Shown in pieces: positions 33,138-45,000 of a DNA stretch of 64,000 bases (position 1 is the first letter of the stretch; every line of letters starts with the position of its first letter). The stretch comes from Massospora cicadina. Its lineage: Eukaryota; Entomophthoromycota; Entomophthoromycetes; Entomophthorales; Entomophthoraceae. The translations under genes were made by a program, and so were the position numbers. A model generated the notes under the pieces. It saw only the letters and a program-made list of their open reading frames with translations. It was not told the origin of the DNA and made no database searches. The stretch covers positions 120,863 through 184,862 of the forward strand of contig JAKSZP010006692.1 in assembly GCA_022478985.1 (NCBI GenBank). The letters run 5' to 3'.

Positions 33138-33660
33138 AATCTATTAGGTACCAGCGTAGCTCATCAAAAGATTCCTGCACTTCTTCATTCCATACGAATC
33201 CTTTTTTGGACCCTCAACAGATGGAATTAGGCCATGGCTATTTGGGAGCAGTCCTGAATAAATCTTCTATTAGATTGATATTTTTAGCAACTCATGCTGG
33301 AAATTTCATCTCATCCTGATTGGCAGATTTTCCCCCAGTATTGACCTTGTGGATTACATCTCTGGTACATCCCAAATTATGGTCATTTTTAAGTGAATAC
33401 TCCCCGATACTTTTCAAACAATTTGAGCACCTCCTCTTGCTGGCCTTCTGAGATCAGTGTGTTGCTCTTGATCAACCAATAGGTTAATACTCACAGTTAC
33501 CCTGGCCAATAATTCCAGCTCATCAAGCATGGAATTTTCTCAGTTTGGCTGTTGGGATTTCTCGGCACTTAGGTTTAAAACTCATAGACAAAAAATTGAT
33601 TTTAGAATATTTTATATATAATATATATTTTTGTATTTTTCTTATGCAATAGGACTTGCA
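33138..33660 (-). pseudogene. G2 RT remnant across a deletion
   Basis: The text matches G1 4318-4440 and then jumps to G1 about 5130-5350 (cctgattggNaNattt followed by ccttgtggatNacatctct). About 690 bases holding the RT core, including the YxDD box, are gone. G2 therefore could move only with enzymes from elsewhere. Confidence 0.65.
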
Positions 33661-33890
33661 ACCTACAAAAAGGTTCAGAGGTCCTTCTTTTTCCCTTCAT
33701 CCAAACTGAGCCCTAGGTAACTCTGACCTACCAGTTATCATGGTTGAAATCTTATCCTCTTTAGATTTACCATCCAATTGGTTCAGTGGTTTTCTTCTGG
33801 GACTTGACCAAAATCTTAGGACATAACCATTTAATGGTTCAGAGTCTTTTAGAAACATTGCAACTATTTTCTTAGGCTCAATACTTCCTT
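33656..33890 (-). repeat. Spacer repeat of G2, copy on the gag side
   Basis: Matches 30685-30900 and G1 2470-2690. Its presence here suggests recombination between element copies or template switching during reverse transcription. Confidence 0.5.
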
Positions 33891-34745
33891 TTAGTATTGA
33901 TCTTCTTCTCTATATGACCAGCGGCGCTGTCTCTTCATGTATAGGCTAATTTTGCCGACTCTGAAAGTATTCTCGAATATATTAGGCCTTGGATCCCAAC
34001 TGATTATTCATCCAACAGGTCCTAATTTCATCTCATATTTTGGCAACTGATGCTTGGATCCTCGTATCTTATTAGCCAACAGTTCCATCTGATTGTTCAA
34101 ATCGTTTTTCTCCTAAAAATGATTTTTGTATTCATTGCCATAATCAATTACACAGGTCGTTCTGGCCTCGTTAGCTTCATCCAATTTCTCCTGAATTGAT
34201 AAACTTGTCTCCAGCAACTTCTAATTATTGGTTGAGTGTTATTAAGTCAAACGATTTTCTCCAATATCTTGGATCAAACATTTCCTGTTTTGCCTTCATA
34301 TCTTCATTGGTATAGCAATCCAATTCTCCTGATTGATTGCTTCCTATTTCATCCAATGCCTCATCTAAACACTCACTCCTCAGGACTATTTAAAGCAGAC
34401 CTAATTTCAACCTGAGTTGATCCTGCTGTTCCTCAGAACTATTTAAGTATACCCAAGACAACCTGAGTTGGCCCTGATGATACTCTTCATCTCAAGTAGA
34501 TGTCAGGTGGAACAGGTTTTCTTGCAGCACTAGATAGTTCCATACCTATGCTGCAAGTCCTTTTCACTGAACTTGAGTATCTTCTGTTTGCTTCACTCAG
34601 AGCTCCACTTCTGAGCTGTTTGTACGCCAATGAACGTGATCCACTTCACGTTCTATCTTTTTAAAGTTACTTTCCTTAGTAACTTATTTCCAGAATTAGA
34701 AACATCTTCATATGACTTTATGTTCTAAGTTCTTCACTCAACTAC
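33890..34745 (-). pseudogene. G2 gag-side region, decayed
   Basis: Coding-like minus-strand scraps such as SEANRRYSSSVKRTC near 34570 and a helical ITLNQxLEVAGDKFINS near 34220. I find no zinc knuckle or protease, and little resemblance to the G1 Gag except close to the primer site. It may be a different Gag or a deletion derivative. Confidence 0.3.
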
Positions 34746-34746
34746 A

Positions 34747-34764
34747 CCCCTGTACTGAGCACCA
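34747..34764 (-). other. G2 primer-binding site
   Basis: Plus-strand CCCCTGTACTGAGCACCA, the best preserved copy of the tRNA-like 3' end shared by the gypsy elements here. Three bases separate it from the LTR. Confidence 0.75.
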
Positions 34765-34767
34765 AAT

Positions 34768-35918
34768 TATAAAAATATTGGTTCTAGTTAATATCAGCAA
34801 GCAACACCAATAAACTTATTAATGCACAGGTTTGGTTCTTGTGCAATATGTCTGCATTGTATAGTATATGATATTATTAGTTGATAATAATATGATGACT
34901 ATTATCCGTAGTTGAGTGAAGTTCTTAGATCTCAGCCCAAGGCTTGGCCAGTATTCCAGCTTGAAATACTTGAGATGTCTTGATATAGGGATTCATTCCC
35001 TCGTTCTTTCCAACCCAATCTTCTCTAGGATTCCCTGGTGACAGTCTCTTTGGTCCAACACACAGTTGGCAGCAATCCCTGATTGTTTCTCTTCTTCTCT
35101 ATATCCCCGCTCAGATCTTTACTCTTTTCCCAAAAGACTCCCAATTATTGCACACAGCAATAATATCCTTTAGAAGAATAGAACAATTGAAAGCTGATAA
35201 TAGTTTACTACTTAAACTATATACCGGATGAAACTATATAGCTCTGGTTTTACTATAACCTGTCTTTAACTCTGTCTTTTATTATGCGTGAATTTTAGGA
35301 AATTTATAGTGGGGATTCAGTCATCTAACCCTCGGTTGACACCTCTTCAATGAAACGGCAGCTGTTGCCATTGAATCACCCATCCTTGTCTCAGCAGCAA
35401 TGGTCTTCTCCATCCTGGCTAGGATTCCGTCATCGGACATCCTTGAGACCTATATGGAAAGAGTTGGAAAACGTGTTCCTAACGTTTTCCTCTCGATTTA
35501 AGCAAACCAACCATATTTGGCTAGTGACCTGCTTAGGTAATGGGACTTATTACCCCTTAAGGCAGGCCACAAACCAACTGATCAACTTGCTAGTTGCAGG
35601 CAGCATCACTCGCCTTGGAACTTGCTACTTACATTCCCAATCATTTGGTGATGAAACCCAACTCATCTCAATCAATACACCTGATAGTTAATCACTATCA
35701 GATGCCCCTATTTCGTCGGCAACTCCTCCCAATGAGGACTTAAACATTTGGTCAGATTGATACCCGATGGATAGAGCCAGACATATCCTAAAATCCCCCA
35801 AACATAGTTACTCCGAAATTAGGGTCCATTGGGATCCTATTCACCTTGCATTAGGGAATTATACTCTAGCGATTCTTGGTAATCTAGCAGGCTGGGAATA
35901 TGGGCAAAAATCCCAACA
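34768..35918 (-). repeat. G2 5' LTR
   Basis: Starts TATAAAAATATTGG and ends TCCCAACA; right flank CCAAC (35919-35923). Confidence 0.92.
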
Positions 35919-36560
35919 CCAACTATCCCCAAACCTGCCAGCACATCAAGTCTTTCACTTGTGTTCCTGCTTTATTCTTTTTTTGCTGAGTATCAGCTTA
36001 CTCAATAGTTGAGGTGATGGAGACTGCCAGCCTTATTGACAAAGAAAACCCTCACTTATCTCCCCTCATGCCCCATGATGCTGATGCGCCAACCCCATCT
36101 TGTCTGTGATGGTCCACCAATATAAGCGGGTGCCAGATAAAAATTTTCCTAAAGCCTCTTCGCCTTCTTATATGGCTTCCTAGGCTATTGGCCAAAGTGC
36201 CATAATGAAAATTTTTAATTATGATAATTCCTTTGTTTGGCTCAACTCGCAAATTAAGATGCATGGCAGCTCCCACTTTTGGGTTGGGCGCCACTAGTGC
36301 TAAAATAATGATAATTTCACTTTAACAACTGATGCTAATCACACTTATGCTTGAGGAGGATTTAGCTAATATGTTGTTAAAAATCTAGCTTTACCAAAAG
36401 CATGTAGGGCTGCACAAAAATCCCAGAAGCATACTGTGGCCAAGGCAAAGACCATGTAAGAACCAACCATCTTTCCTGAATAAATTTGGAAGGACATGAT
36501 TGAAATTCTTAATCTTTAGCCATTCATATAATAAAAACTAATCTCCCTATAAAATTGTTA
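35919..36560 (+). pseudogene. Continuation of the plus-strand ORF split by G2
   Basis: After the second CCAAC copy the plus strand is again coding-like: SPNLPAHQVFHLCSCF, ASSPSYMAS, YDNSFVWLNSQIKMHGSSHF and ALPKACRAAQKSQKHTVAKAK. The basic tail before 36450 fits the end of a Gag or LINE ORF1. Many stops. No family assigned. Confidence 0.4.
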
Positions 36561-36879
36561 AACCACTTTGGCAGAATCAAACTTGCTTGGCTATACTATA
36601 AATACTAAATTTTGGCCAATCAAAGACCATAAATGATGAACTATGGAATGAAAATGCAACTGGTGTTTTATAATACATGACTAAAAACATGTCATTCTGT
36701 GCACCGTGCTTCATTTAGTTATTTAATAACAGAGTTGATATTTGGAAAAAATGATCTAAATCGTTACCTGGAATGGACATTCAAAGAATCCAAATGGCAA
36801 AGGCCTATTAACCCATATCTAAACTCGTGTTGGAAGTGATATGATTGCGCCAGATGGCCCTGAATAATGCTTTTTAGAG

Positions 36880-38939
36880 CGTTATTTGTTTTAATAAAAA
36901 ATAGAGATACTAAATGTTGCAGGATTCAGACTCTCCACGTCCAGGTAAGAAGCTGATTTCCCTGCGTAACCCTAATGATGATATTTTATGTACTTTAATT
37001 AACTTACTTATCAGCATGTGATAAAGAAGATTAGTAAAAGCTCTTTTTCGTGATTAACATGGTCTTGATGAAAGGAATTAATCATTTTTCCTAGATAAGG
37101 GATACTTCTGACTAGTACTCAGAGTTTTCAATTATTTAATGTTAGCTTTACCTTTCTTAAGGAGCAAAGAGGACTTTACCATCCTCAACATACATGTCCC
37201 TAAAATCCACCCAATTACATAGACTTTCTTTCTAGAGTCACAGAACTTACTTTTCAAATAACATACTTATAGGCAGTGACTTTAACTGTTTAAATACTAT
37301 GGATGATCATTGTAACATGACATCATATTACCCCTAGACATTTAATGTCTTAGTACAATAGAAATCCATGGCTTATATGACTCAGTGCTTGTTATAACTA
37401 ACGTAGTATCTCACATGACGCCTCCACATAAACTAAGGATTACTGTCATTTTTGATGACCCGCATTACTATACATTTTTACCATCTTTCTAAAGTCAAGT
37501 GTATCTATATTTGAAAATAAAATGATTAAACTTCTAATTTAATATGTACACCATTTTTTAGCTTGTATGATCACCTACAAGCCTAACCAAAATGGAATAA
37601 GATATGAAATGAAACAATCATCAGACAAAGAATCTCTTGAAAATAGATGGCACAGAAAGCCTCATTGTTGAAAAACAGATCTATAATCAGTTTGTATATG
37701 AACCAAAGCTCTGAAATGTTGGCTATCAATCCAAAAAAGCTACATATTATTAAATTCATTGATTATATATTAACCTTAAAGGATGAAAAGGGTCAAATAA
37801 ACCTTAATCTCTTTCATTGAGCACAAAGGGCTCTTTGCTTTACAAACCAAGTAGAATGCTCTTGAATTGGGGAAGATCTTGCCAATCAAAGGGCTAATAA
37901 CCTAAATGAAGGCGTGTCCCCTCAAAGACTATAGATATCTTCTCATTTAAGTATTTAAAGACATTTTACCCTACTTTTGTCTGGTTTACATCACTGACAA
38001 ACTTCATTGACCTGGTGCAGATAATCTCACTAGGAAGCCCGCTGAAATTAATACTAATATTAATTATATAGCCTATGAAGGAACTGGCCACCAGACTTTT
38101 GAGAACAAAATCTGGTGTCCCTTTATAGGTACCTTCTGAGGCTAAGAAGTGATAGTTTCCTTCCAGATAATATATAATCACGTGAAGATGAATATTCCAA
38201 ATGGAGGAAAATATGAGTGTGAAAAGATGGGTCCACATAACCACACAAAATATCTGTTCAAAATATGAGAGGCTTACAAAATTTATAATAAATTAACATT
38301 TACCTTCCAGCTACTGACAATGTGACCTATCAGATTCAATCATCCTAAGTATCCAAGACTGCGGAAGCCTTGTTTTATAAAACTTTACAACTTGGAGGAC
38401 GATTTAATAAAACTTATTCCACTCAGATTGCATAAGGACTAATGTATTTATAAACTATTTCCGCCCTCCCAAGTACAGCAGTGGGGTTGCCTGAACCAAA
38501 TAATACCTACGTCTGTTTGCAACCCTAATCTCCACCACCAATTGCAACTTTTGGTCGTATCATATGTATATTTAAATATAATCTAGTTTCCCTCAGTAAT
38601 ATCATTCCCAACTCCTTGAATTATATAAGCTTGCTTCTAAATTTTGTCATGACATTTAAAAGGGCTATTTAGGACAATTTTAGAGAAATCATTGAGTTTT
38701 TATAATAAAGTTTGGATTTATAATAAGGTTGGAGGAAACCTTTACGTAGAACTTACTCAGCAGAATATAACTGCCTCAGCAACCCTACATGTTTGGTTGG
38801 AACAACCTTTGAGCTAATTATGGGATCAGTTAGATGGACGTTAAAAAACCTGTTAGTCTTGGATTGAAGCTTTAACTAATTGGATTTGCCAAATCAAAGA
38901 GCCAATATTTAACCTACTTCTGAGGTGCGCATTTAAGAA
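36880..38939 (+). pseudogene. Decayed plus-strand ORF2-like region with endonuclease motif
   Basis: At 37258-37330 the plus strand reads ILIGSDFNCLNT, and about 80 bases upstream DFTILNIHVPK, which together match the (G)DFN motif and preceding strand of LINE APE-type endonucleases; LINE-A has LGDFNCW in the same place. A HYYTFLPS string near 37480 would correspond to the motif before SxxD. No convincing RT box follows up to 38939. Probably an old LINE of which the Ser/Ala-rich frame at 26947 was ORF1. Confidence 0.35.
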
Positions 38940-39029
38940 GGACCTCCAAGATCTACTGTCCTCAAAGGGCCTCAAGGCCTAGAAGGACCCAGAAGCCCAT
39001 AAGATCCCCAGGACCTTTCAGGGACCCTC
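38940..39029 (+). repeat. Second collagen-like Gly-X-Y tract
   Basis: Ten consecutive 9-base units read GPP, RST, VLK, GPQ, GLE, GPR, SP-stop, DPQ, DLS, GTL. Every non-Gly first codon (AGA, GTC, AGC, GAT, GAC) is one base from GGN. The next frame, about 39110-39560, reads NLVDIEENYLAADLTKLP and later ETEPSFNGRFSISDIHVL, also coding-like but shifted. Confidence 0.6.
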
Positions 39030-39609
39030 CGCACATCAAGACAATCTGAGAAAAGGAATGTGATGCTCAAATCAAAACTTGGAATAAAAATTGAGGGGGT
39101 GCCACATGAAATTTGGTGGACATTGAAGAAAACTATCTTGCTGCTGATTTAACCAAACTGCCCTAAGTAACAAGGTTGCCACTTTATAGAAAATGTTTTA
39201 AATATGACTACTAGACAACAAATCAAATAATTACCTTGTGTGCCAAAGATTAATCAACTTATTAATCAACTCCAGAATTTGGAAAATCAGCAAGAGTATA
39301 TATTGCTGAAACTTCCTTTCAAGATTACCAAAATCTACAAATTCACAAGGCTATCAGCATTAGGCGGCCACTAACATGCGAACAACTGGGGTGAAAATCT
39401 TCAAAATATCATTTCCTTCAAGAACAATTTGATCAAACTCACATGACCGATTATCTTGAGACTGAACCTTCATTTAATGGGAGATTCTCAATTTCAGATA
39501 TACATGTCCTCTCTATGCCTAAAATAATCTTCATGCCTTATTTTAAGGAAAAGTATGTCCTTGGTAGATAGAACATTCAGACTCCATATTTGTGTATAAA
39601 GGAGTATGG
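39030..39609 (+). pseudogene. Decayed plus-strand coding tail after the collagen-like tract
   Basis: A plus frame with five stops in about 180 residues runs to the edge of the G4 LTR: LPLYRKCFKYDY, TPEFGKSARVYIAE, EQFDQTHMTDYLETE and MPYFKEKYVLG. Another frame holds a helical KINQLINQLQNLENQQEY. Unknown protein. Order (collagen-like tract, then helical part) resembles that in G6. Confidence 0.35.
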
Positions 39610-40240
39610 AGTTTGCAGGGCTTCTGTTATTTGGAGGCTTGATGGTGCTGTTTCCAAGAAGCCTGGCATTCAACACTTGCTTTGAGTCTAATGCTTTCAC
39701 AAGTATCTATTTTTATTCAAAAGTGGTTATGTCTTGCTTAGTTCCTGAAAGTAGAGTATCTGTCCTATGTTAAGCGGTGAAGGGAATTATAAGAGTAAAG
39801 GCACCAATTTTGGGGTATAGAATATAGGCGTGGCTTTATTAGAAAATAGCTTAGGAGCTTATACATTACTTATAAAAATAAAATCATAAAAATGAAAAAT
39901 AATTTGAAAGGGGTACTTAAATTGAGGACTTTATTAAATATCGCTCTTAGGTTCATGAATGCCTCTGTAGTCTAAATCCATAGGTGAGAAATGCTCTCTG
40001 GATAATTTTTAAATGATTCTTTTGTTATGTAAGTTGATATTTGGGATTATCCATATTCATATTCTTTTGAGGACACTGTTCTCTTAGTGGTTTTTATAAG
40101 TTATAGAATAGAGTTGTTGCCTCAAAAACCAATATTTTGGTAATAAAACTTATATATATTCTCTCTGGGTCAATTGTGACCTTGAGTCAAACCCAATAGG
40201 ATTTTTTAGTATTATATCATGTATTACTACTATTTGATTT
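39610..40240 (-). repeat. G4 3' LTR
   Basis: Shares with the right LTR caacacttgNtttgagtcta and ttagttcctgaaagtagagtat. Around 39812 it reads tagaatataggcgtggctttattag, the empty site of the SINE in the right LTR. The right boundary is a guess because the partner LTR leaves the window. Confidence 0.6.
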
Positions 40241-40429
40241 ATCAATATAGTAAATTGAAGGGTTTTCTCTAAACCCTTAAATAGGCTTATTTATTATTTC
40301 TCTCAAAATGGTTTTCTTTTTTATACCCTTCTTATTATGCCTGAAACTATGGTATCAACATCATTCCCTTAGAGAATACTGAAAAATGAGTATTTATGCA
40401 AGATTTAACAATATATGTGGTTATTTTTT

Positions 40430-41303
40430 AACTCAAGTTTCTAGAGATTTAATTGATTATTCCTCTCCACACTTGTATGTTATAGCTTATGGTCCTCCCA
40501 GATGAGCTCCAGTTTTCCTCCACGTGGCGCTATGCAGTTGTGTTAGTAAAGTACTAAATCAGAAATCTAAAAAGCTGGTAAGGGTTAAAGGTTGTAATTA
40601 CTGACTAGCCTTCTCTTATAAACCATTTTGGCTAGATTCATCATTGCATCAGACTGAAGTTAAATATTTTTGCGCTAATATTCAAATCTTTTTCAAGTTC
40701 TTTGATGCTAAAAATTGTTAGCTTTTCATGCCAATAGAATAATAATTCCAGTTATCTTTTATATATAGCCTTGAATGAGAAAATTTTGATAATACAAGAG
40801 AAACTTATCTAATATGGCATCAAATCTCAGGAGGTTTTAAATCCTTTGCAAAGGATCAGAAGTAGCCATCATCCTTAATATTGAAGATAGATGACTATTC
40901 ACTCGCTCTAAATTTCAAATTATTTTAATTTTTATGGCACTGAGAAAAGATTTTAGTCCCCATGCTTGTTGCTAGGTTCTTCATAACTATTAAGGAGGAG
41001 TTTCTCCCATTATTGCATAGAAATACCTGAGAAAAACCGTGGTAGGTGAGTAATTATTGATATAGAAAGTTGGTGGTAGTCTTGGAGGTTTATGAATTAA
41101 TGCCAATTCCTGCAGTCAATTTTGTGAAGTAAACAATTCTTATGAGGATATTAATGTCCTGCAATTGATTTGGGAAGTGAGCCTATAACATCTAAACTGA
41201 TGGTATGTAATGGCTTCTGCTGGGTCGTGGCTGATAGCTGTATTTATCTTTATGCAGAGTTTCTTTTTGACAAACTATGCATGCTACTAAGACCTCCACT
41301 ATG
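40430..41303 (-). pseudogene. G4 integrase, cut by LINE-A
   Basis: Minus-strand translation gives VEVLVACIVCQKETLHKDKY (the CxxC half of the zinc finger), then YQPRPSRSHYIPSVWML, a LTYHGFSQVFL string (the usual context before the second Asp), and RHVEENWSSSGRTISYN in the C-terminal part near 40500. The zinc finger is interrupted at 41304 by LINE-A. Confidence 0.65.
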
Positions 41304-41321
41304 GAGTCCAGCATTACTTTT
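41304..41321. repeat. LINE-A target duplication, left
   Basis: GAGTCCAGCATTACTTTT, identical to 46499-46516. Confidence 0.9.
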
Positions 41322-41329
41322 TATTTAAT

Positions 41330-44300
41330 CGAGGTAAGCTGACCAGGGGTCAGACATTACCGAATATATGTGAAACTAAGAGAATTATTAAGAAATATAA
41401 ATATTGGGCACCCCAGGGTACTCAAGTTACCCCTGTTGCCAGCGGGACTGCCAGGTATGGGGGGTTGATGCACTACTCCGAGGGGGTTTCCTCTGCTATG
41501 GAGCAGGTGTGAAGTAAAGGTTCTGTGTGGAGGAACCAGAGTGGGAACCATGATTCTATGAGCGCTTTTTGTCTTGGTCTCATATATCCATAGAGCCAGG
41601 CTTGGAAGTGCTCTAGTAAGTAGACATGGAATCTGTTAATAATCCCATGAATGGTTGGGACCGTGCCCTTGAACGCATCTAATGCAATTGTGTGTATTTT
41701 CCACATTGCAATGGGTATTATTAGGGAGCGGAGGGTAGATGGGATTGGTGACTCAATCTAGAGCGCGAAGATACTCTTTGATATCGAGAATTCCTGTTCG
41801 TTTTGAATCTTGAGCAGGCATGCGACTTCCTGCCATATAGCTTTGGTTGGGGGCATGTTTCTAGGTGGTGATGTAGGGATCCCTCCCCTCCACATACTGC
41901 ACATGTTTTGTGGAGGGAGTTGGAGCGGTCCGCCATCCTATAGGTCCTTCTCAAACAGCGCCAGGAGTTTTCTCTTATCCATGGTTGTAGGAGTGGGTGG
42001 TGTGTCATTTTCCACATTGCTTTCTGTGTGGTTAAATATTAGGGAATGTCCAGCATATCTAGGTATTCTATCCTAGCTATGCTTAGGGTTGTTGCGAGCA
42101 TATCCCTCTGGGGGTGGTTTTCTGGGTTTCTTAATTTGAATTGGGGGCTGGGTCGTCCCCTTCCCTGTATAGTAAGCATGTTCTCTATGGTCCATCCCAT
42201 ACGGCGGATAGTTTGGAGGATATGTTTGAAATGAGGGGAGGTTCCATGTGGACCCGTTGCAGTAGGGTGCTTGGCAAGGTATGAAAGTAGTCTGGGTGGA
42301 CTATGTGGGTTGGTTAATTTGAGCGCCTGTGCAAAGTTAGTCATTACTGCTCCGAACCAATGTTATTGCGGGAGGTCTGGATCAAGGATTTCCTTTATCC
42401 AGGTACCTAGGACGTGATTGGCATGGCTCTCAAAATCTATTAGTCCCATGCCTCCGCTTGAGCGTGGGCCAAATAGTGCTTCCATCCGTATGAGGTTATA
42501 AAGGTAGGTGAGAAGGCTATCGCATGGGCCTGGTACCACAGTATTGGGAGGATGAGCGAGTTAGCAACTGTATCTCGTCCTGTTAGTCCTGAGGTTCTTC
42601 CCTTGAGGGAGGCGATGCGTTTGGATACCCGTTGTAACAGGTTATTTTCCATTGTCTCATTAGCATATCCCCCTGATTTTAGCCAGATTTCAAGGTGTCA
42701 GACAGGAGTGGTGGTGGGAGGTGTTGCAAAGGGTAAGATAATTGGGTTTTTTCCTTGAGTGTTGGTGTGAGGTTCTGATGTTGTGGCCCAATTGTTTGTG
42801 TATTTTATTAAGAGGATGATTTCTGTCTTCCTTTCGTTGAGCGATGCATTGCTCACCTTGGAGTATTCCTCTAGAGTGTGTTCCAGCTGTCGGGCATCTT
42901 CATTGTTTGCTATACCTGCTATGCAGTCATCTGCAAAGGCCAGTATCTTGACTGTTGGTTGTCCTTGTGCGGTTATCCCCATGATACGTGATTCAGTTAC
43001 TCGGAGGATTGGATCAAAGCTGAAATTTTATAGCAGTGGGCTGAGGGGATCTCCTTATTTGAGCCCTCTGTGTGGTTTAATCTTGTTTGTTATGAATCCA
43101 GGGCCGCATACAGCCATGGTTGCAGATTCTGTTAGGAGCATCGCCCATTTTATGAATCTTGGTGGGAGTTTGAAGACATGTAGACATTCTTTTAGGTATG
43201 GCCAGCTAACACGGTCATACGCCTTTTCTCTGATCCAAGAAGACCAGGGCACCTGTTGCTTTGGATTGGCAAATGTTTGCAACAGGGTGTATGTTGTTCC
43301 AGATTGATCGCCCTGGTATAAACCCAAACTGGTTGGGTGATAGGGCGTCAGATGCAATTGCGCCTAATCTAGGTGCTAGAATATCTATTAGAATTTTTGT
43401 GTCAGTGTTGGAGAGTGCAATTGGGCGCCAGTTGGCCAGGTCCAATTTGCCACCCTTTTTATACAAGGTTATAACGTAGGATTCATGGCCTCCTGGTAAT
43501 AGGCATGTTTCCAACAAACTCTGGTTCATTGACGCCAATAGGGGGGGCGATTTGTTTAAAATATTTTTTTGTAAAATTCGTAGGGTATCACATCAAGCCC
43601 TGGGCATTTCCTACGTGGTGCACCGCGAATTGTTTCACAAAGCTCCTCCCGTGTGATAAGGGATAGTATATTGTAATTTGGTGGTGTACTTTGTATCTTG
43701 GCAGTTTGAATAAATTCTTTAATTTTTTGTGGATCTGTTGGCATATTGAGATATAATTCGGTGTAATAGCGGTGTACTTCCGCCTTGACTTTTTCAGGGT
43801 CAGTTGCCACAGTGCCGTTGGTCTTGCGGACCTGTGTGCACATGGGCTGGTTTCTGTGGGGGTGGAATTGGCAGAAAAAGTATGTCAAACAGGTTTCGCC
43901 TTCCTTTATGAACTTACCTTTGTTCAATACTTTGATTTTGTGTTGGCGTTCAAAGATGAGATTGTTAAGTCTGGCTGAAATTTCTGCCCATTTGCGTCCC
44001 CAATTAGGGCTATAGCCAGATCTTGGAGTATTTATTTTCAGGTGGTCTAGTTCTGCCAAGGTACACTTGATTGTGACTTTGTCCGCGGTGTACTTGTGTG
44101 ATGCAATATGTCAGGTTTTGTCGATTAAATCTTTTTTGAAATTTTCCCATGTTCCAATGGGATCCAAAGTGAATGGGGCTGTGAATTCTGGGTTTGTAGC
44201 CTTGTTTTCAACCCAGTCAGATATCTCAGGCAATCTTATATTTTCTAGGTGAAGCTTTCTCCAAGGCGACACCTGTGTGTGGGATTGGGTTGGCGCTAAC

Positions 44301-44994
44301 TGCACCATAACTAATCGGTGATCAGAAAAATTGATCTTTTTGTTATAAATTTGGAGATCCTTGAGTGGTGGGATTGTGGGATGAGGATGTGGTCAATACG
44401 ACTCATTGATATGAGCAGTCCCTCACGTATGTTGGGTCTTGTCATATGGGGAAGGATTGGTTCATTGGGAGGAAGAGCATCCTGTAAGCCAAGAGATGCC
44501 TTCATTGTGCGATATTTAATGTGTCCAGGTGGGTATCCCCTGGGATTAGGCCATTGATCTGTATTGGGGTTATCCCAGCAGTTGAAATCGCCTAACATGA
44601 TGATATCTGGTGGGAGGGTGAGGGTAGAAATTTTATCAAATTTTTTTTTCTCTCAGTTGCAGTGCACGGTGCGTAGATACATGCTAACGAAATTATTTCA
44701 TCTTGGCATGTGATTGTTGCTACCAGGACTCAACCGTGCAAGTATGATGATGAATTTGTAATTTTTAAATTTTTTGTTGTTATGGACTATCGCCCCACAG
44801 TGAGTTGTCCATACTGATTGTGATGGTGCAACCCTGTTTGACCAGGATTCTTCTTTCCCTTGTAGGCAGTGGGTTTCTTGGATGGCCAAGATGTCTACAA
44901 GAGGTTTTTGCAGGAATGCCAGCTTTTTGGCTTGGGACGTATGAGCCCTGGCTCCCGCGATATTTAACGTCCCTATTGACACTGAGGTGCCCAT
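41330..44994 (-). pseudogene. LINE-A ORF2: endonuclease, reverse transcriptase, CCHC
   Basis: Met at 44992-44994 lies 6 bases after the ORF1 stop and opens SVSIGTLNIAG. Endonuclease landmarks follow: AIQETHC near 44870, LGDFNCW near 44590, SRIDHIL near 44390, SDHRLVM near 44320. RT landmarks: RKCPGLDVIPYEFYKKI near 43590, NWRPIALSNTD near 43420, FGFIPGRSIWNNI near 43320, KAYDRVSWPYL near 43200, RGLKxGDPLSPLL near 43060, and the catalytic AFADDC at 42926-42937. C-terminal CAVC...H...C (CX2CX7HX4C) near 41890. Stops and shifts occur, for instance around 43055 and 44200. The enzyme would nick DNA and copy the element RNA in place. Confidence 0.88.
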
Positions 44995-45000
44995 GGCGCC

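Larger units (their letters stand above)
27668..35918 (-). mobile_element. G2: gypsy element of the G1 family, RT core deleted
   Basis: LTRs 27668-28822 and 34768-35918 (1155 and 1151 bases) are flanked by perfect CCAAC copies (27663-27667, 35919-35923). The inside holds the antisense spacer, integrase and RNase H as in G1. The region matching G1 4440-5140 is missing, so there is no RT core, and the gag side differs from G1. A solo LTR sits at 32511-33132. LTR divergence is only a few percent in the part compared, so it is one of the younger elements here. Confidence 0.92.

Noticed and set aside
42783..43307. 174-residue plus-strand open frame over LINE-A
   Set aside because: It is antisense to the RT palm region, where the minus frame carries AFADDC and other RT motifs. 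The open plus frame follows from the codon use of the RT.
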